Assembly (NCBI RefSeq): GCF_907164905.1
Contig: NZ_CAJRAF010000004.1
Span: 620,001-684,000, forward strand
Reading direction: 5' to 3'
Origin: Dyadobacter sp. CECT 9275
GTDB lineage: Bacteria > Bacteroidota > Bacteroidia > Cytophagales > Spirosomataceae
DNA: 64,000 nucleotides
Shown: in pieces, positions 1-10,438 of the stretch
Layout: every line of letters begins with the position of its first letter
How positions within the stretch are numbered: position 1 is the stretch's first letter
Notes under the pieces: model-generated
The model's input: the letters and a program-made list of their open reading frames with translations, nothing else
Database searches by the model: none
What the model was told of the DNA's origin: nothing
Made by a program: the position numbers and the translations under genes

Positions 1-687
1 AATTTTATAAAAACTCCTGCCATAAATAAAAGAATAAATAGCCGGGAACGCCAGTGGGTAAATCCCGACGGGCCCCTTTGTCAAACACGCAAAAACGATC
101 AGGACACCAGAAGCCACCCAGTAGAAAACTCTGAATTTACCACTGGTTATGGCCAGTAATTGGAAATAACAGGCTCCTAAACAAAAAACGGCCATTGTTG
201 TATCCAACAGATTGTTTGGCATGCTCCACCATACCATTCTAAGACCGTACCACAACAAAATTGGCCACCACGCTTGTTCTCTGATCTGGCTGTTCTGTTC
301 AAATAGCTTTCTCCAGACGCAGACGATCAGCCATATACTTACGAGTAGAATAATCGTATCGTAGATATTTTCGACTGCCGTGGTATCTCCCAACATCCTG
401 AATAGAAGAGATTCCAGAAAAAACATCAAGGGTGGATGCTCACAAAAAAAAGAACAATAATTGTAAGGGAGCCAAAACGAATCGGCAAAGTGGGGTTCCC
501 AAATGGTACCCTGACCTATAGCCATGTTTCTGGCAATTGCGGCATAGGCCAGCCCATCCATGAATAACACGTTGTCAAAGGACCTTGGAATAAAAGTCAT
601 TGCTATGAAACAGATCGTCAGAAGCCAGCCCCAGTTCTTAATGTATTCCTTTTTTCTTCCCAAATAACGCTCCCTCCCTATACCCAT
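1..687 (-). CDS. GT-C membrane glycosyltransferase (ArnT/PMT-like), 3' end cut by window edge
   Basis: An open frame of 229 codons runs from an ATG at 687 off the left edge. It is very hydrophobic. After a short basic N-terminus there is a membrane segment (about residues 19-34), then a luminal-type loop with the acidic MDG motif typical of GT-C catalytic loops, an EHPP motif, and a CLTKGPVG segment characteristic of the ArnT/GT39-like family. Such enzymes transfer sugars from polyprenyl-phosphate donors to lipid or protein acceptors on the periplasmic side of the inner membrane. It is divergent from the GT2/UGM/GT-C trio to the right, so a shared role in surface glycan assembly is plausible. 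Acceptor and sugar cannot be read from the sequence. The start is uncertain because the frame stays open upstream of the chosen ATG. Confidence 0.75.
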   Translation of the reverse strand, partial: MGIGRERYLGRKKEYIKNWGWLLTICFIAMTFIPRSFDNVLFMDGLAYAAIARNMAIGQGTIWEPHFADSFWLPYNYCSFFCEHPPLMFFLESLLFRMLGDTTAVENIYDTIILLVSIWLIVCVWRKLFEQNSQIREQAWWPILLWYGLRMVWWSMPNNLLDTTMAVFCLGACYFQLLAITSGKFRVFYWVASGVLIVFACLTKGPVGIYPLAFPAIYSFIYGRSFYKI

Positions 688-1188
688 TCTGATAAAATCT
701 TTACACTTAAGTGATGCACTAACAATGCCGGTTCTATTGCGCTTGTCTGCCCAAACGACTTGTAAAGATAACCTTCCCCTACATTTACAGGTGATTTTTT
801 TAGCATTTCCAACAACCCATTTATCTAACGGTACTTTGTGAACGATCAGGAGAGAACAAAAATTCTTTAATTCAGCAAAAATTGCCTTTTTCCAATACTA
901 TATCCGTCCAGTTAATAGTACTCTATTGCACCGACTTGATCACCGTATAATACCTGGTTCCTACCGGTGAATAACAATAACGTTGTATTGTCATTAAATA
1001 ACGCAATATTTAGGGTGAACTTTGAACCGTTTTTCATAGTTCCCGTTGTTGAAAGCAACTACTCAGTTAAGGATGAATATATAATTATTTCAATATTTAA
1101 TTAAAACCACAACTACTGGTTTCTTTCATCGTAAATACCAGTTGCCAGGCATGTCACCAGATACCTTCTCAAACAGAACGATATTTTA
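688..1188. other. Divergent intergenic region, no gene seen
   Basis: About 500 bp separate two divergently transcribed glycosyltransferase genes, so promoters for both should lie here. The part next to the right-hand gene is AT-rich. A short GTTG/CAAC inverted repeat lies near 1051-1065. No convincing TAnnTTTG element, RNA gene or long reading frame was found on either strand. Confidence 0.5.
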
Positions 1189-1953
1189 ATGAATTTTGAT
1201 TTCCAAACTGGTGAACAAAACCCTACACCACCAGAACTAGCGGTGGTAATTCCGGTTTTCAATGAGCAGGATTCCATACAGAAAGTAATCGGGGAATGGA
1301 TCCCGGAGTTAGAAAAATGGTGCTCGAATTTTGTTGTACTGGCTATCGATGATGGCTCCCGTGATCATTCGCTGGCAATATTATATCAGTTGCAAGAGCA
1401 GTTTGGAAAGCGCCTGGTTATCATAACCCGTCCAAACCGGGGGCATGGGCAAACCTGCCTGGAAGGATATCACTACGCCGGTAAATTAGGCGCCCGCTTT
1501 GTTTTTCAGATTGACTCCGACTGGCAATGTGATCCTCGCTATTTTCCTGCTTTCTGGCAAATCCGTAACCGGGCGTTCGTAATTTCAGGAGTCAGGACGA
1601 GCCGCGACGATGGCTGGAAACGTATCATCGTTACAAAAACGCTGCGACTCATGTTACTGCTAGCATTCAGGGTGGATTGCCCGGATGCTAATGTTCCGTA
1701 CCGGCTGATGCAAACAGAAGCGATACAAAGTGCGATTCTTCGAATTCCTGAGGATTTTCATCTCGCCAATGTGGCACTCGCCGTTTTGCTTCGACGCGAC
1801 AAATCTGTTACACATTCCTATGTTCCGATCGGTTTTAGAGAGCGGTATGGCGGCGAGCCCAGCGTAAAACTGCCGCTTTTCGGAAGAAAGGCCATTGAAT
1901 TGTACCGCAATATCCAAACCATGCTGACTAACCAGGCTAAAAGCATCCAATGA
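1189..1953 (+). CDS. Family 2 glycosyltransferase
   Basis: A 254-residue cytoplasmic GT-A fold protein. VVIPVFNE near residue 19 and IDDGS near residue 53 are the nucleotide-sugar binding motifs, NRGHGQ follows, and QIDSDWQ near residue 107 supplies the DxD-like metal site. The size and the short C-terminus without membrane helices resemble dolichyl-phosphate mannose synthase-type GT2 enzymes, which make polyprenyl-phosphate sugars. That would fit the GT-C enzymes on either side, which need such donors; this link is inference. Its stop overlaps the next start in an ATGA tetranucleotide, so the two are translationally coupled. Confidence 0.85.
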   Translation: MNFDFQTGEQNPTPPELAVVIPVFNEQDSIQKVIGEWIPELEKWCSNFVVLAIDDGSRDHSLAILYQLQEQFGKRLVIITRPNRGHGQTCLEGYHYAGKLGARFVFQIDSDWQCDPRYFPAFWQIRNRAFVISGVRTSRDDGWKRIIVTKTLRLMLLLAFRVDCPDANVPYRLMQTEAIQSAILRIPEDFHLANVALAVLLRRDKSVTHSYVPIGFRERYGGEPSVKLPLFGRKAIELYRNIQTMLTNQAKSIQ

Positions 1954-3035
1954 AAGTCGATTATCTGATCATTGGCTCAGGGCTGACGGGAGCCACCATT
2001 GCGCGGCATCTGGCCGACAACAACCGGGAGGTGATGGTGATTGACCGGCGCACGCACGGGGGTGGCAACGTGCACGACGAGATACACCCGAGCGGTATAC
2101 CTATGCATACCTACGGGCCCCACTATTTTCGGACAAATTCTGATGAACTTTGGGCTTACGTAAATCGGTTTGGATCATTCTACAGATTTGAAGCACAGGT
2201 TAGGTCCTGGGTTGATAATGCTTATGAGCAATGGCCCGTAGACGAAGCCTATATCCGGAAGGCGGTCGGCATGGCCTGGCAACCGGCTCATCGGGGTATC
2301 GCCCGAAACTTTGAGGAGGCCTCACTAGCTATGATGCCACGGGTAATCTATGAAAAATTCGTAAAGGGGTATAGTGAAAAACAATGGGGCGTACCGGCCC
2401 ACCTGCTTTCGGCGGACCTTGCAAGGCGTTTCGACGTGCGGTCAGATGATGCCCCCCGGTTTAGCCGTCATAAGCACCAGGGCCTTCCGACAGACGGTTA
2501 CGCAAATTGGATGGCCAATATGCTGAAAGGAATACCAACGAAGCTAAATGTAGACTATTTGAAAAATCGAGAAGTATTTCGGGCACGACGTATGCTGGTA
2601 TTTACAGGGCCCATTGATGAATTTTTTGGATTCCGTCTAGGAAAGCTCCAGTACCGCGGACAAGTCCGCACGCACCAGTATTTACCAAATGTTGACTATG
2701 CACACCCCTGCCCGCAGGTTAACAATCCGCAGCTGCACAATGGCCTCCATATCCGAACGCTGGAATGGAAGCACATGCTTCCATCGCACATATCTCGACA
2801 AATTTCCGGTACGTTGCTCACCAGAGAAAAGACAATTACACCTACCTTGCCGGATCATTACGAATATCCCTTTCCAGATGCAGAGAACCGGGCCTTATTC
2901 AAACAATATGCACAGCTGGCAGAGCGCGAAGCAGATACACTTATTTGTGGACGGCTGGGAGAATACCGGTATTATGACATGGATCAGGCTATCAGCAGGG
3001 CGAGAATGCTCGCAGCAAAAATTCTTGTACATTGA
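1950..3035 (+). CDS. glf: UDP-galactopyranose mutase
   Basis: A 361-residue flavoprotein matching Glf along its whole length. It has an N-terminal Rossmann FAD motif (GSGLTGA, residues 9-15), then RRTHGGGN, YGPHYF, a GYSEKQWG segment, TGPIDEFF, RTLEWKHM with the expected catalytic arginine, and a C-terminal GRLGEYRYYDMDQ block that closes the FAD site. The reaction interconverts UDP-galactopyranose and UDP-galactofuranose, supplying Galf for surface polysaccharide. It overlaps both neighbours by 4 bp (ATGA at both junctions), so the three genes form a tight operon. Bacteroidota homologues are sometimes annotated only as NAD(P)-binding proteins, but the Glf-specific motifs here are clear. Confidence 0.9.
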   Translation: MKVDYLIIGSGLTGATIARHLADNNREVMVIDRRTHGGGNVHDEIHPSGIPMHTYGPHYFRTNSDELWAYVNRFGSFYRFEAQVRSWVDNAYEQWPVDEAYIRKAVGMAWQPAHRGIARNFEEASLAMMPRVIYEKFVKGYSEKQWGVPAHLLSADLARRFDVRSDDAPRFSRHKHQGLPTDGYANWMANMLKGIPTKLNVDYLKNREVFRARRMLVFTGPIDEFFGFRLGKLQYRGQVRTHQYLPNVDYAHPCPQVNNPQLHNGLHIRTLEWKHMLPSHISRQISGTLLTREKTITPTLPDHYEYPFPDAENRALFKQYAQLAEREADTLICGRLGEYRYYDMDQAISRARMLAAKILVH

Positions 3036-4618
3036 AAAAGCAGCCTCTAAATGACCTCCGGTCAATTATTTGTTTTTGTCTTATTGCGGGCTCATTGCTG
3101 AGCAGCCTGTTGTTTTTTGCCATTCAGCTCCGGTTAATGCGGGTTGAGGTACTTCGGGACTACGGGGAGGGGCATACGCTCTGGATGTCGCAGCAAATCA
3201 CCAACCTGACCATCGCCTACAGGCCGCTTGACGGGCTCCCCTATGTCATTTTTCCTTATCCACCTTTATATCTGATTGCTTCAAAGATAGTCAGCCTGGG
3301 GATTGGTGACTTACTGCTTAGCGGCCGTATTGTTTCGCTGGTAAGTACCTGCGGGCTTGCCGCCTTGATAGGACTGCTGGTTTTTCAAAGCATTCCACGC
3401 TCATTTTCGCGATTATGGCGTCTGGCCAGCGGCGGCTTAGCTACTTCACTGGTATTTTCTACAGCCAGTGTAATTGGCTGGGCCAGTCTGATGCGGGTAG
3501 ATATGCTCGGCATAATGTTGATGTATGCAGGCCTGGCCGTTTATATCCGCTCCGGCAAAAAAAGGTCAGGACAATATTTTTCGGCAATTTTGTTTGTTAT
3601 GGCTGTTTTCACCAAACAAACCCTACTGAGTGCACCTCTTGCCTGTTTAATTTTTGGCCTTTTTGCCTATCCCCGAACAACAATCCGTGTGTACAGCTTC
3701 GCGTTGCTGCTCGGGCTTGCCGGGCTTTGTATTTGTTACTGGCTGACAAATGGCGGTTTTCTGAAAAATATACTCAATTACAATTTGAACCCATTTTCGT
3801 GGGAAATCGTGTTTGCACAATTTTCCAGTCATCTGCGCCTGAACATCTCACTCAAGTTGTTGCTTTCCCTAACTTCCCTGGCCGCCTTATACAATGCAAA
3901 AAGCATCAGACGAAACGGTTGGAAGCAATTTATTCTTTTGAAATCCTCGAAGCCCTATTCCCGCGCCATTTTGATTGGCACTATAAATGCGGCACTTGCT
4001 GGTTTACTGGCCATATCCATTGGAAAGATGGGATCCATTTACAATTTTTTTCTTGCCTGGGACGTGTCGCTTTGTTTGCTGGCCACGCTCTATTTGTTTC
4101 GTCTGCTGGCCACCTGGCATGCAGATCATCCCCGCAAAAAAGGTTACCGGCTCATTCTGTTATCATCGCTCATCCTTTTGTTTGTTCCAAGCAGATGGGT
4201 TATTTCAACTGTCACTGAAGATTTCAGCAGACAAATTAAAGAAGAGGCTCAGTTGGTCCATTTGATACGTGCAGCACCAGGACCCATTTTGTCTGATAAT
4301 ATGCTGCTCCTCACCAAAGCTGGCCGCAAAATAGAGGCCGAGCCAGCTACCCTTAGCTTTTTAACAATGGCCAACGGTTGGGACGAGCGTCCTTACCTGC
4401 GACTCTTTGAAAGCAGTTATTTCAGCCTGATTGTGACCACTCCACTCATGCATGCGGCACGTTACAGCCCTGCCGTGGTATCCTCAATCGAAAAAAATTA
4501 CCAAGCTACCGGAAGCATTGGAAGTTACCTCATTTACGAGCCAAAAGCTGCTAAACGACATCCGGATGGTAGTTCAAACCGGCCTTCACTATTCCCGTCG
4601 GTCATTAATGCTCCCTGA
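3032..4618 (+). CDS. Polytopic GT-C-type glycosyltransferase
   Basis: A 528-residue integral membrane protein with roughly ten or more hydrophobic helices. After the first helix comes an extracytoplasmic loop with DYGEGH and FPYPPLY, the acidic loop and PP motif layout of GT39/PMT-like glycosyltransferases. The C-terminal third becomes soluble. It starts in an ATGA overlap with glf and is the last gene of the trio. The likely role is transfer of a sugar from a polyprenyl-phosphate donor during surface glycan assembly; donor and acceptor are unknown. No clear terminator follows, only weak GGCAG/CTGCC pairing near 4668-4682. Confidence 0.75.
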   Translation: MKKQPLNDLRSIICFCLIAGSLLSSLLFFAIQLRLMRVEVLRDYGEGHTLWMSQQITNLTIAYRPLDGLPYVIFPYPPLYLIASKIVSLGIGDLLLSGRIVSLVSTCGLAALIGLLVFQSIPRSFSRLWRLASGGLATSLVFSTASVIGWASLMRVDMLGIMLMYAGLAVYIRSGKKRSGQYFSAILFVMAVFTKQTLLSAPLACLIFGLFAYPRTTIRVYSFALLLGLAGLCICYWLTNGGFLKNILNYNLNPFSWEIVFAQFSSHLRLNISLKLLLSLTSLAALYNAKSIRRNGWKQFILLKSSKPYSRAILIGTINAALAGLLAISIGKMGSIYNFFLAWDVSLCLLATLYLFRLLATWHADHPRKKGYRLILLSSLILLFVPSRWVISTVTEDFSRQIKEEAQLVHLIRAAPGPILSDNMLLLTKAGRKIEAEPATLSFLTMANGWDERPYLRLFESSYFSLIVTTPLMHAARYSPAVVSSIEKNYQATGSIGSYLIYEPKAAKRHPDGSSNRPSLFPSVINAP

Positions 4619-4787
4619 ACAGCCTATTTTTGTTGTGTAACCTGGAACACAGCAACAACCGAGCCAGGCAGTGAACCTGCCAGAACCCGGTTGTGAACCA
4701 CCAAATACGGAGCAATCTGAAATTAGTGCCAAGTTGGATACCAGGCGACGGGCGTAATTCAGAGTTTAAAGAGATACCAGCCTTATG

Positions 4788-5729
4788 CTATTTGGTCAAC
4801 AGCAACTCGCTATAATAAACCATCTCGGCGGTAATTTTTCCATTCTCATCAAAACTGTTGCTGATATGCACAGGAAGCGCAATTGCCTTTTTGTCTGACC
4901 TGCGCACCAGGTTATACTTCCACCATGACAGCACCTCGCGTCCGTTATCCATTTCGTATTCCAGATAATCGGGATAGCCGAATAGATCAATACTTTTGAT
5001 TTCATAGGTATCGAGGAATTTTTGCCAGCTTCCCTTTATTTCTGCTTTGGTGGCAGACTTGCCAAGTTCATTATTGATATTTGTGAAACTCGCGTCGTCA
5101 CTAAAGAAGCTTAAAGCTTTGTCAAGATCCCCCATTTCAAAAGCGTACATCGATTTGCGTACGGTATTGATATTTTCATGATGATTATAGATCTTACCGT
5201 TGGTACGTTCAGCATAGCTTGCCCCTATTTCATCAATTACACGCCCGTTGCTATAATTGATAATGGTTTTGATTTTATTGTCTTTGGTGAGTTTGTACAA
5301 GCGATGCGCTGCGGCGTTCAGCTTTACACCCGTTTTTTTATGCACACCTTTCAGAACGCTCCAGGTTTGCACCCAAACCACCTCATCCTTATTATCTTTC
5401 TTATATTCCACCGCGTCAGGGTAAGACTCAGGATAAGGCTCAATGGCATAATAATCCAGCTCCCGTTTGTAACGGAGCGCGAGGCTAAGAAAGGCCGCCT
5501 TGTCAGTTCCCTTATCGTTATAGGTTGCCGTGGTACCGTTGTAGGATTTAAAGTCGTCAGTCAGATAACCCGCAATTTTGGCAGAATCCCCGCTGACGGT
5601 AGCCTTAATAAATTCGTCTACCAGGGTAATAGCAGGGTGCTCTATGTACACGGTTCCGTTTGCCTTTTTCTGCGCAAATGCAGTTGTAACACCCGATACG
5701 GTAATAAGGAGCAGTAACAATTTTTTCAT
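4788..5729 (-). CDS. Secreted double NTF2-like (SnoaL-like) protein
   Basis: The frame is open further upstream to 5897, but the ATG at 5729 gives a textbook signal peptide (MKKLLLLL to TTAFAQ), so that start is chosen, giving 313 residues. Two related alpha+beta halves follow, about residues 28-165 and 190-305. Each begins with a helix and a phrase such as GDSAKIAGYL or GDLDKALSFF, typical of NTF2-like/SnoaL-like domains. Such cone-shaped folds bind small ligands or act as scaffolds; no catalytic residues can be assigned. It is probably periplasmic. It is divergent from the HTCS gene and not obviously part of the neighbouring locus. Confidence 0.75.
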   Translation of the reverse strand: MKKLLLLLITVSGVTTAFAQKKANGTVYIEHPAITLVDEFIKATVSGDSAKIAGYLTDDFKSYNGTTATYNDKGTDKAAFLSLALRYKRELDYYAIEPYPESYPDAVEYKKDNKDEVVWVQTWSVLKGVHKKTGVKLNAAAHRLYKLTKDNKIKTIINYSNGRVIDEIGASYAERTNGKIYNHHENINTVRKSMYAFEMGDLDKALSFFSDDASFTNINNELGKSATKAEIKGSWQKFLDTYEIKSIDLFGYPDYLEYEMDNGREVLSWWKYNLVRRSDKKAIALPVHISNSFDENGKITAEMVYYSELLLTK

Positions 5730-5957
5730 ATCCGTTGTTTTTAAATTTAGTTTATAAAACCAGTGCATCAAGACCTCAAAGTTCCCATTTAAAGCAGTGC
5801 TTCTGTGAGGAGATTTACCGCATTGTTTACCACATTCTCGTTTTAAAACCGGACAAATTGCGCAGCATCCGGAGAAATTCAGCTTTTTGCCTGCCATTAA
5901 TGAAAAAGACCCTGGCTCGTAATGATATAGTTATCCCGGAAGATTATCTTTATAGGG

Positions 5958-8900
5958 ATGACTCAACTCCGTTATTCCACTCTTTTACTCCTTCTTTTCG
6001 TTTTCAGAAATCTGGTTTTCGGACAGGCAGGTTCTGATTATGAGTTCATATCCACTGCCCAGGGGCTCTCTCAGGGACTTATTAATGATATGGTGCAGGA
6101 CCGCGAGGGCTTTATCTGGATAGCTACGAAGGGCGGGCTCAACAGATACGACGGTTACACATTCAAAACCTTTACGACCGATCCGCAGGATTCCAGTTCC
6201 ATCAGCAGTAATTCGGTCAGCAATTTACTGGAAGACAGCAAGGGAAGGCTTTGGATAGGGACACACGACGCAGGTCTGAATGTGTACGATAAAATATCAG
6301 GTCGTTTCTTCCGGATCTCGCACCAGCCCGGCAGCCAGTCCTGCCTCTCCGGCAACCGGATCGTATCGTCGATGATAGAACTTCCCAATAACCAAATACT
6401 CATTTGCCCGCAGGGTGCCCCACTCAATATCGTCTCACTTGGTAGCAACCTGGCCTCCAAGCCATTCGTAACCCAGCTTCGGCTGCCCGGAGACCGGGAA
6501 GTACTGGGCGTGGAAAAAGATGACAAGGGGTATATATGGGTGGGATGTACCGACGGAAGTATTTATATATATACCCCATCTTCCGGGTCGTTCGAAATGC
6601 TGACCGACGGCCATAGGTTCACCGGGCTTATCGAGAGAGTCGGCACTCACATATCCACCCGAATTTATCAGTTATTCATTTCCAAGCCTTTCCCACTCAA
6701 CGTGATCGAACTTCAGGATTCAACCGGCCGGATGCACCCGGGTATCATCCGCAACGGGATAGACGGAAACCTGCTGATCGCCAATCGTTTCACTTTTAAA
6801 ACAGGAGCAGAGGGCAGCACATTTTATGATTTCAGCTTCCTGAAGGCAGGCGATCCGATTGACAAGGCGAAAGGTTACTTTTTAACAAAGGCGGGCAGGG
6901 TGCTGGCCATCAAATGCATGTTGCTGGACAGGTCTGGCATGTTGTGGGTGGGAATGCTGGGATATGGACTTTATAAATACCGCCTCGGCGGAAACAGGTT
7001 CACCACTACCCTGCCTAAACTGAGTATACAACGGATTACCACGTTAAATAACGGCAAGGTATATGTGCAGGGCTGGCGTTCGCAGACTGCGGTATCATCA
7101 AACGGTATCGCATGTGCCAATCCCCTGGGTCATCTGGTGAGCAGCAATCCTCCCATCATCTTACTGCAGGCCATTGATGACAGGGATTACTGGGTATATT
7201 TCCCTGGGCAATTGAAATTGAAGCGATATTCCGAGGGACTCAAACTAAAAGCCAGTTATCAGGAGCCAGTGAACCCGACGCTTACCGAGCAGTTACAGCC
7301 CCTGATCCAGGACAGCAGACGTAGGATATGGCTTTGTGGAGCCAATGGATCTCTGGCAAGAATTGACCCTGTCACCGGCAGGTTGTCCAGGTTTATATTA
7401 AATACCCAACCACGGGCAGGCAGTGCGACCACTATTCAGACAACCGCATTTTACGAGGACAAATCAGGTGTTTTCTGGATCGGTACCGAACACGGCTTTG
7501 CCCGGCTGACCTTTAAAAACGATGTAACTCCGCCGGATGTGCAATGGTTTAAAAACGAACCGGGAAACGCCCGGTCACTGAACTATAACTACGTTTCCTG
7601 GTTTATGGACGACCCTTCCGACCCTGACTATTTATGGATCAGTACCAAAGGCGGGGGCGTGAACCGCATGCAGAAATCAACCGGTAGCTTCGTTCATTTC
7701 ACAACAAGGCAGGGTTTGCCTAATGATGTGGTATACGGAACGCTGGCAGATACAGAAGGAAATATATGGGGCAGTACCAACCGGGGACTATTTTGTATGT
7801 TAGCCAAGGGGAGAAAAAGTAATGGTGAGTCCGTTATCAAGATGTTCAGTACCAGCGACGGGCTGCAGGCAGATGAATTCAACACCAATGCATTTGCAAA
7901 GCTAACTACTGGCGATCTGGTATTCGGAGGTGTGAACGGCCTTAACATATTTGACCCAAAAAAGGTCCTGGCTTCCAGTTTTACACCCCATGTCTATATC
8001 ACAGGCATTCAGATCGGAAACAAAACCCTGATGCCCGGTGATACTACCGGCGTGTTGCGAGCAACCATTGAACAGACGAAATCCATTACGCTAAGTCATC
8101 TGCAGGATGTGGTAACACTTGAACTTTCATCCCTTGATTTTACCGCTCCGCAGCAGAACAAATATCGGTACCAGTTGGTGGGCATAGATCGTGAATGGGT
8201 AGAGAGTGGTAACCGCCGAACGGCCACCTACCTGCATTTGCCAGCCGGAAATTACGTGTTCATGGTACAGGGAAGCAACAGCCAGGGTATATGGAGCGAT
8301 CATATCGCCGAGCTAAAAATAGAAGTACTGCCCCCCTGGTGGAGAACCTGGTGGGCTTATGGGATCTATGCTTTGCTGCTGATACTCGTTTTCAGGACAT
8401 TTCTGAAATTTAACATTAACAAGGCCAAACTGCAATCACAGTTAGCATTTGAGCAACTGGAAGCTAAAAGGGTGAAAGAGCTGAATACCGTCAAGACGCG
8501 GCTTTATACCAATATTACCCATGAATTCCGCACTCCGTTGACGGTGATCATGGGAATAGCACAGCAGGTGATCGAAAAACCGGGAGAACAGTTTGAAACC
8601 CGGATGGATATGATCGTACGCAATGGCAAAAGTCTGCTGAACCTTGTGAACGAGCTGCTGGATCTCTCCAAACTGGAAACCGGTAAAATGCAGTTGCACG
8701 TATCACACGGCAATGTAATACACTTTCTCCGTTACCTGGTTGAATCCTTTCATTCCCTGGCGGAAAGCCAGCAAAAGCAACTTCATTTTCTGACAGAGCT
8801 GGATACACTGTTTATCGAATACGACCAGGAAAAAATCAAACAGATTGTTTCCAACCTGCTCTCCAATGCCATCAAATTCACCCTAGCAAAAGGGAACATT

Positions 8901-10076
8901 TATATCAGTGTAGCTGAAAATACAGCATTCAACGACTACTCTCTGCTAACAATTAAAGTAAAAGATACGGGAATCGGTATCCCGGAAGATCAGCTGCAGT
9001 TTGTTTTCGACCGGTTTTACCAGCTGGACAATAGCCATACCCGCAAAATGGAAGGCACGGGCATTGGCCTGGCGCTTACAAAAGAGCTGGTTAAATTAAT
9101 GAAAGGGGAAATTACCGTTAAAAGTCCACCGGCAGGTGCGCTCAAAGGGAGTGAGTTTGCGGTAACATTGCCGGTAAAGAAAGTATATACTGCATCAGAA
9201 AATTCATCTGCCAATTTTGAAACACAAAGTACCTCAGAAGTATACCCTGAACCGCAGCTCCCGTTAGCTGAGACTACAAAAACGAGTTCCACTGTCCCTT
9301 TGATATTGCTGGTGGAGGACAATGCAGACGTGGTGGCCTACCTGGCCTCCTGCCTGCCCAACTACCAGCTTGCCGTTGGCAAGGACGGCCGGGAAGGTTA
9401 TGAAATAGCCCTGGAAATGATTCCCGACCTGATCATCACCGATGTAATGATGCCCTTCATGGATGGCTTTGAACTGGTGCAAAAATTACGCCAAAGCGAA
9501 AGCACCAGCCACATCCCCATGATCATGCTGACGGCAAAAGCCGATGTCTCCAGTAAAATAGAAGGATTGCAGCAGGGTGCTGACGCATATCTGGAAAAAC
9601 CATTTAACGCCGAAGAACTGCGGGTAAGGATCAGGAAATTGCTGGAAATGCGTAAAAACCTGCAACAGTATTACCTCAGAAAAGCAGGCTTGCAGAATCA
9701 GACATTCCCGGAAATAGCGGGCCCTGAAGATAAAATGGGCAGTCAGGCCATGGAGGACCGTTTTGTCAAAAAAGTAAGGGAATCCATAGAGCAAAACCTA
9801 ACCGACGCGGACTTTACCGTCGAGAAACTCAGCAAGCTGGTTTTCATGAGCCATTCCCAACTACATCGAAAACTGGATGCGCTCACAGGATGTTCTCCCA
9901 ACAGATTTATCCGGATGATCCGCCTTGAAAAAGCAAAGGCGTTGTTACGGGATCCAGCCAACAGTGTTGCATCGGTTGCCATGGATTGCGGCTATGAGGA
10001 CCCAGGATACTTTGCCAGAATTTTCAAACAGGAATTTGGTGTTACCCCACAGAAATGGAGGAATGCAACGGATTGA
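5958..10076 (+). CDS. Hybrid two-component system regulator (HTCS) of the polysaccharide locus
   Basis: A one-protein signalling system of 1372 residues. A signal peptide is followed by two periplasmic propellers built from Reg_prop repeats (IWIATKGGLNRYDG near residue 53 is typical), a Y_Y_Y domain at about 715-790, and a membrane helix at about 795-815. The cytoplasmic part has HisKA with phospho-acceptor His855 (HEFRTPL), HATPase_c at about 960-1075, a receiver with phospho-acceptor Asp1162 (TDVMMP), and an AraC-type DNA-binding domain at about 1270-1372. HTCS proteins bind an oligosaccharide in the periplasm and activate adjacent susCD operons. It lies directly upstream of the ECF sigma/FecR/SusC/SusD cluster on the same strand and is its probable regulator. 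Confidence 0.93.
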   Translation: MTQLRYSTLLLLLFVFRNLVFGQAGSDYEFISTAQGLSQGLINDMVQDREGFIWIATKGGLNRYDGYTFKTFTTDPQDSSSISSNSVSNLLEDSKGRLWIGTHDAGLNVYDKISGRFFRISHQPGSQSCLSGNRIVSSMIELPNNQILICPQGAPLNIVSLGSNLASKPFVTQLRLPGDREVLGVEKDDKGYIWVGCTDGSIYIYTPSSGSFEMLTDGHRFTGLIERVGTHISTRIYQLFISKPFPLNVIELQDSTGRMHPGIIRNGIDGNLLIANRFTFKTGAEGSTFYDFSFLKAGDPIDKAKGYFLTKAGRVLAIKCMLLDRSGMLWVGMLGYGLYKYRLGGNRFTTTLPKLSIQRITTLNNGKVYVQGWRSQTAVSSNGIACANPLGHLVSSNPPIILLQAIDDRDYWVYFPGQLKLKRYSEGLKLKASYQEPVNPTLTEQLQPLIQDSRRRIWLCGANGSLARIDPVTGRLSRFILNTQPRAGSATTIQTTAFYEDKSGVFWIGTEHGFARLTFKNDVTPPDVQWFKNEPGNARSLNYNYVSWFMDDPSDPDYLWISTKGGGVNRMQKSTGSFVHFTTRQGLPNDVVYGTLADTEGNIWGSTNRGLFCMLAKGRKSNGESVIKMFSTSDGLQADEFNTNAFAKLTTGDLVFGGVNGLNIFDPKKVLASSFTPHVYITGIQIGNKTLMPGDTTGVLRATIEQTKSITLSHLQDVVTLELSSLDFTAPQQNKYRYQLVGIDREWVESGNRRTATYLHLPAGNYVFMVQGSNSQGIWSDHIAELKIEVLPPWWRTWWAYGIYALLLILVFRTFLKFNINKAKLQSQLAFEQLEAKRVKELNTVKTRLYTNITHEFRTPLTVIMGIAQQVIEKPGEQFETRMDMIVRNGKSLLNLVNELLDLSKLETGKMQLHVSHGNVIHFLRYLVESFHSLAESQQKQLHFLTELDTLFIEYDQEKIKQIVSNLLSNAIKFTLAKGNIYISVAENTAFNDYSLLTIKVKDTGIGIPEDQLQFVFDRFYQLDNSHTRKMEGTGIGLALTKELVKLMKGEITVKSPPAGALKGSEFAVTLPVKKVYTASENSSANFETQSTSEVYPEPQLPLAETTKTSSTVPLILLVEDNADVVAYLASCLPNYQLAVGKDGREGYEIALEMIPDLIITDVMMPFMDGFELVQKLRQSESTSHIPMIMLTAKADVSSKIEGLQQGADAYLEKPFNAEELRVRIRKLLEMRKNLQQYYLRKAGLQNQTFPEIAGPEDKMGSQAMEDRFVKKVRESIEQNLTDADFTVEKLSKLVFMSHSQLHRKLDALTGCSPNRFIRMIRLEKAKALLRDPANSVASVAMDCGYEDPGYFARIFKQEFGVTPQKWRNATD

Positions 10077-10438
10077 ATATTCCTTCAACCCAACAGGTAC
10101 ATCAACCATCCCATCCCCTGCCCTGCCTTCGGGCTATGATTTACTTTTCTCACCTAATCTCCCCTTTTGCCATACTTGGCCAAAAGCAGGCACCAGGCAA
10201 TACCCGCCCGGCAGATGCATTCAAAGTGTAGCAAAGAAATAATCTATTCAAAACCAGGCCAATTCGAAGGGCTCGGGTGTACTATTACAGGTGGTGGTAC
10301 GGCAGCCAGGATACATTTTGTGTTATGATTTCAAAATTTATTGAAATAATCACAAAAATGGCAAGGGTAAAAGCCAAAAAACTTCTCTTACTTTTTAAAT
10401 AAAATATATAATAATTATTCTATAATATCCTGTCACCT
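10077..10438. promoter_or_regulatory. Regulatory region upstream of the sigma/FecR/SusCD operon
   Basis: This 362 bp gap holds no gene. The stretch nearest the HTCS stop has a weak GCCC/GGGC hairpin near 10130 that could end the HTCS transcript. At 10328-10347 there is an inverted repeat with arms ATTTCA and TGAAAT around an 8-nt spacer. It is followed by a strongly AT-rich stretch (10380-10432) just before the sigma gene. The palindrome is a candidate operator for the HTCS AraC-type domain; this is inference from position and symmetry only. Confidence 0.35.

Noticed and set aside
3415..4218. 267-codon plus-strand frame inside the GT-C gene
   Set aside because: It overlaps the membrane-protein frame completely and is rich in Cys, His and Trp with no start context; a shadow.
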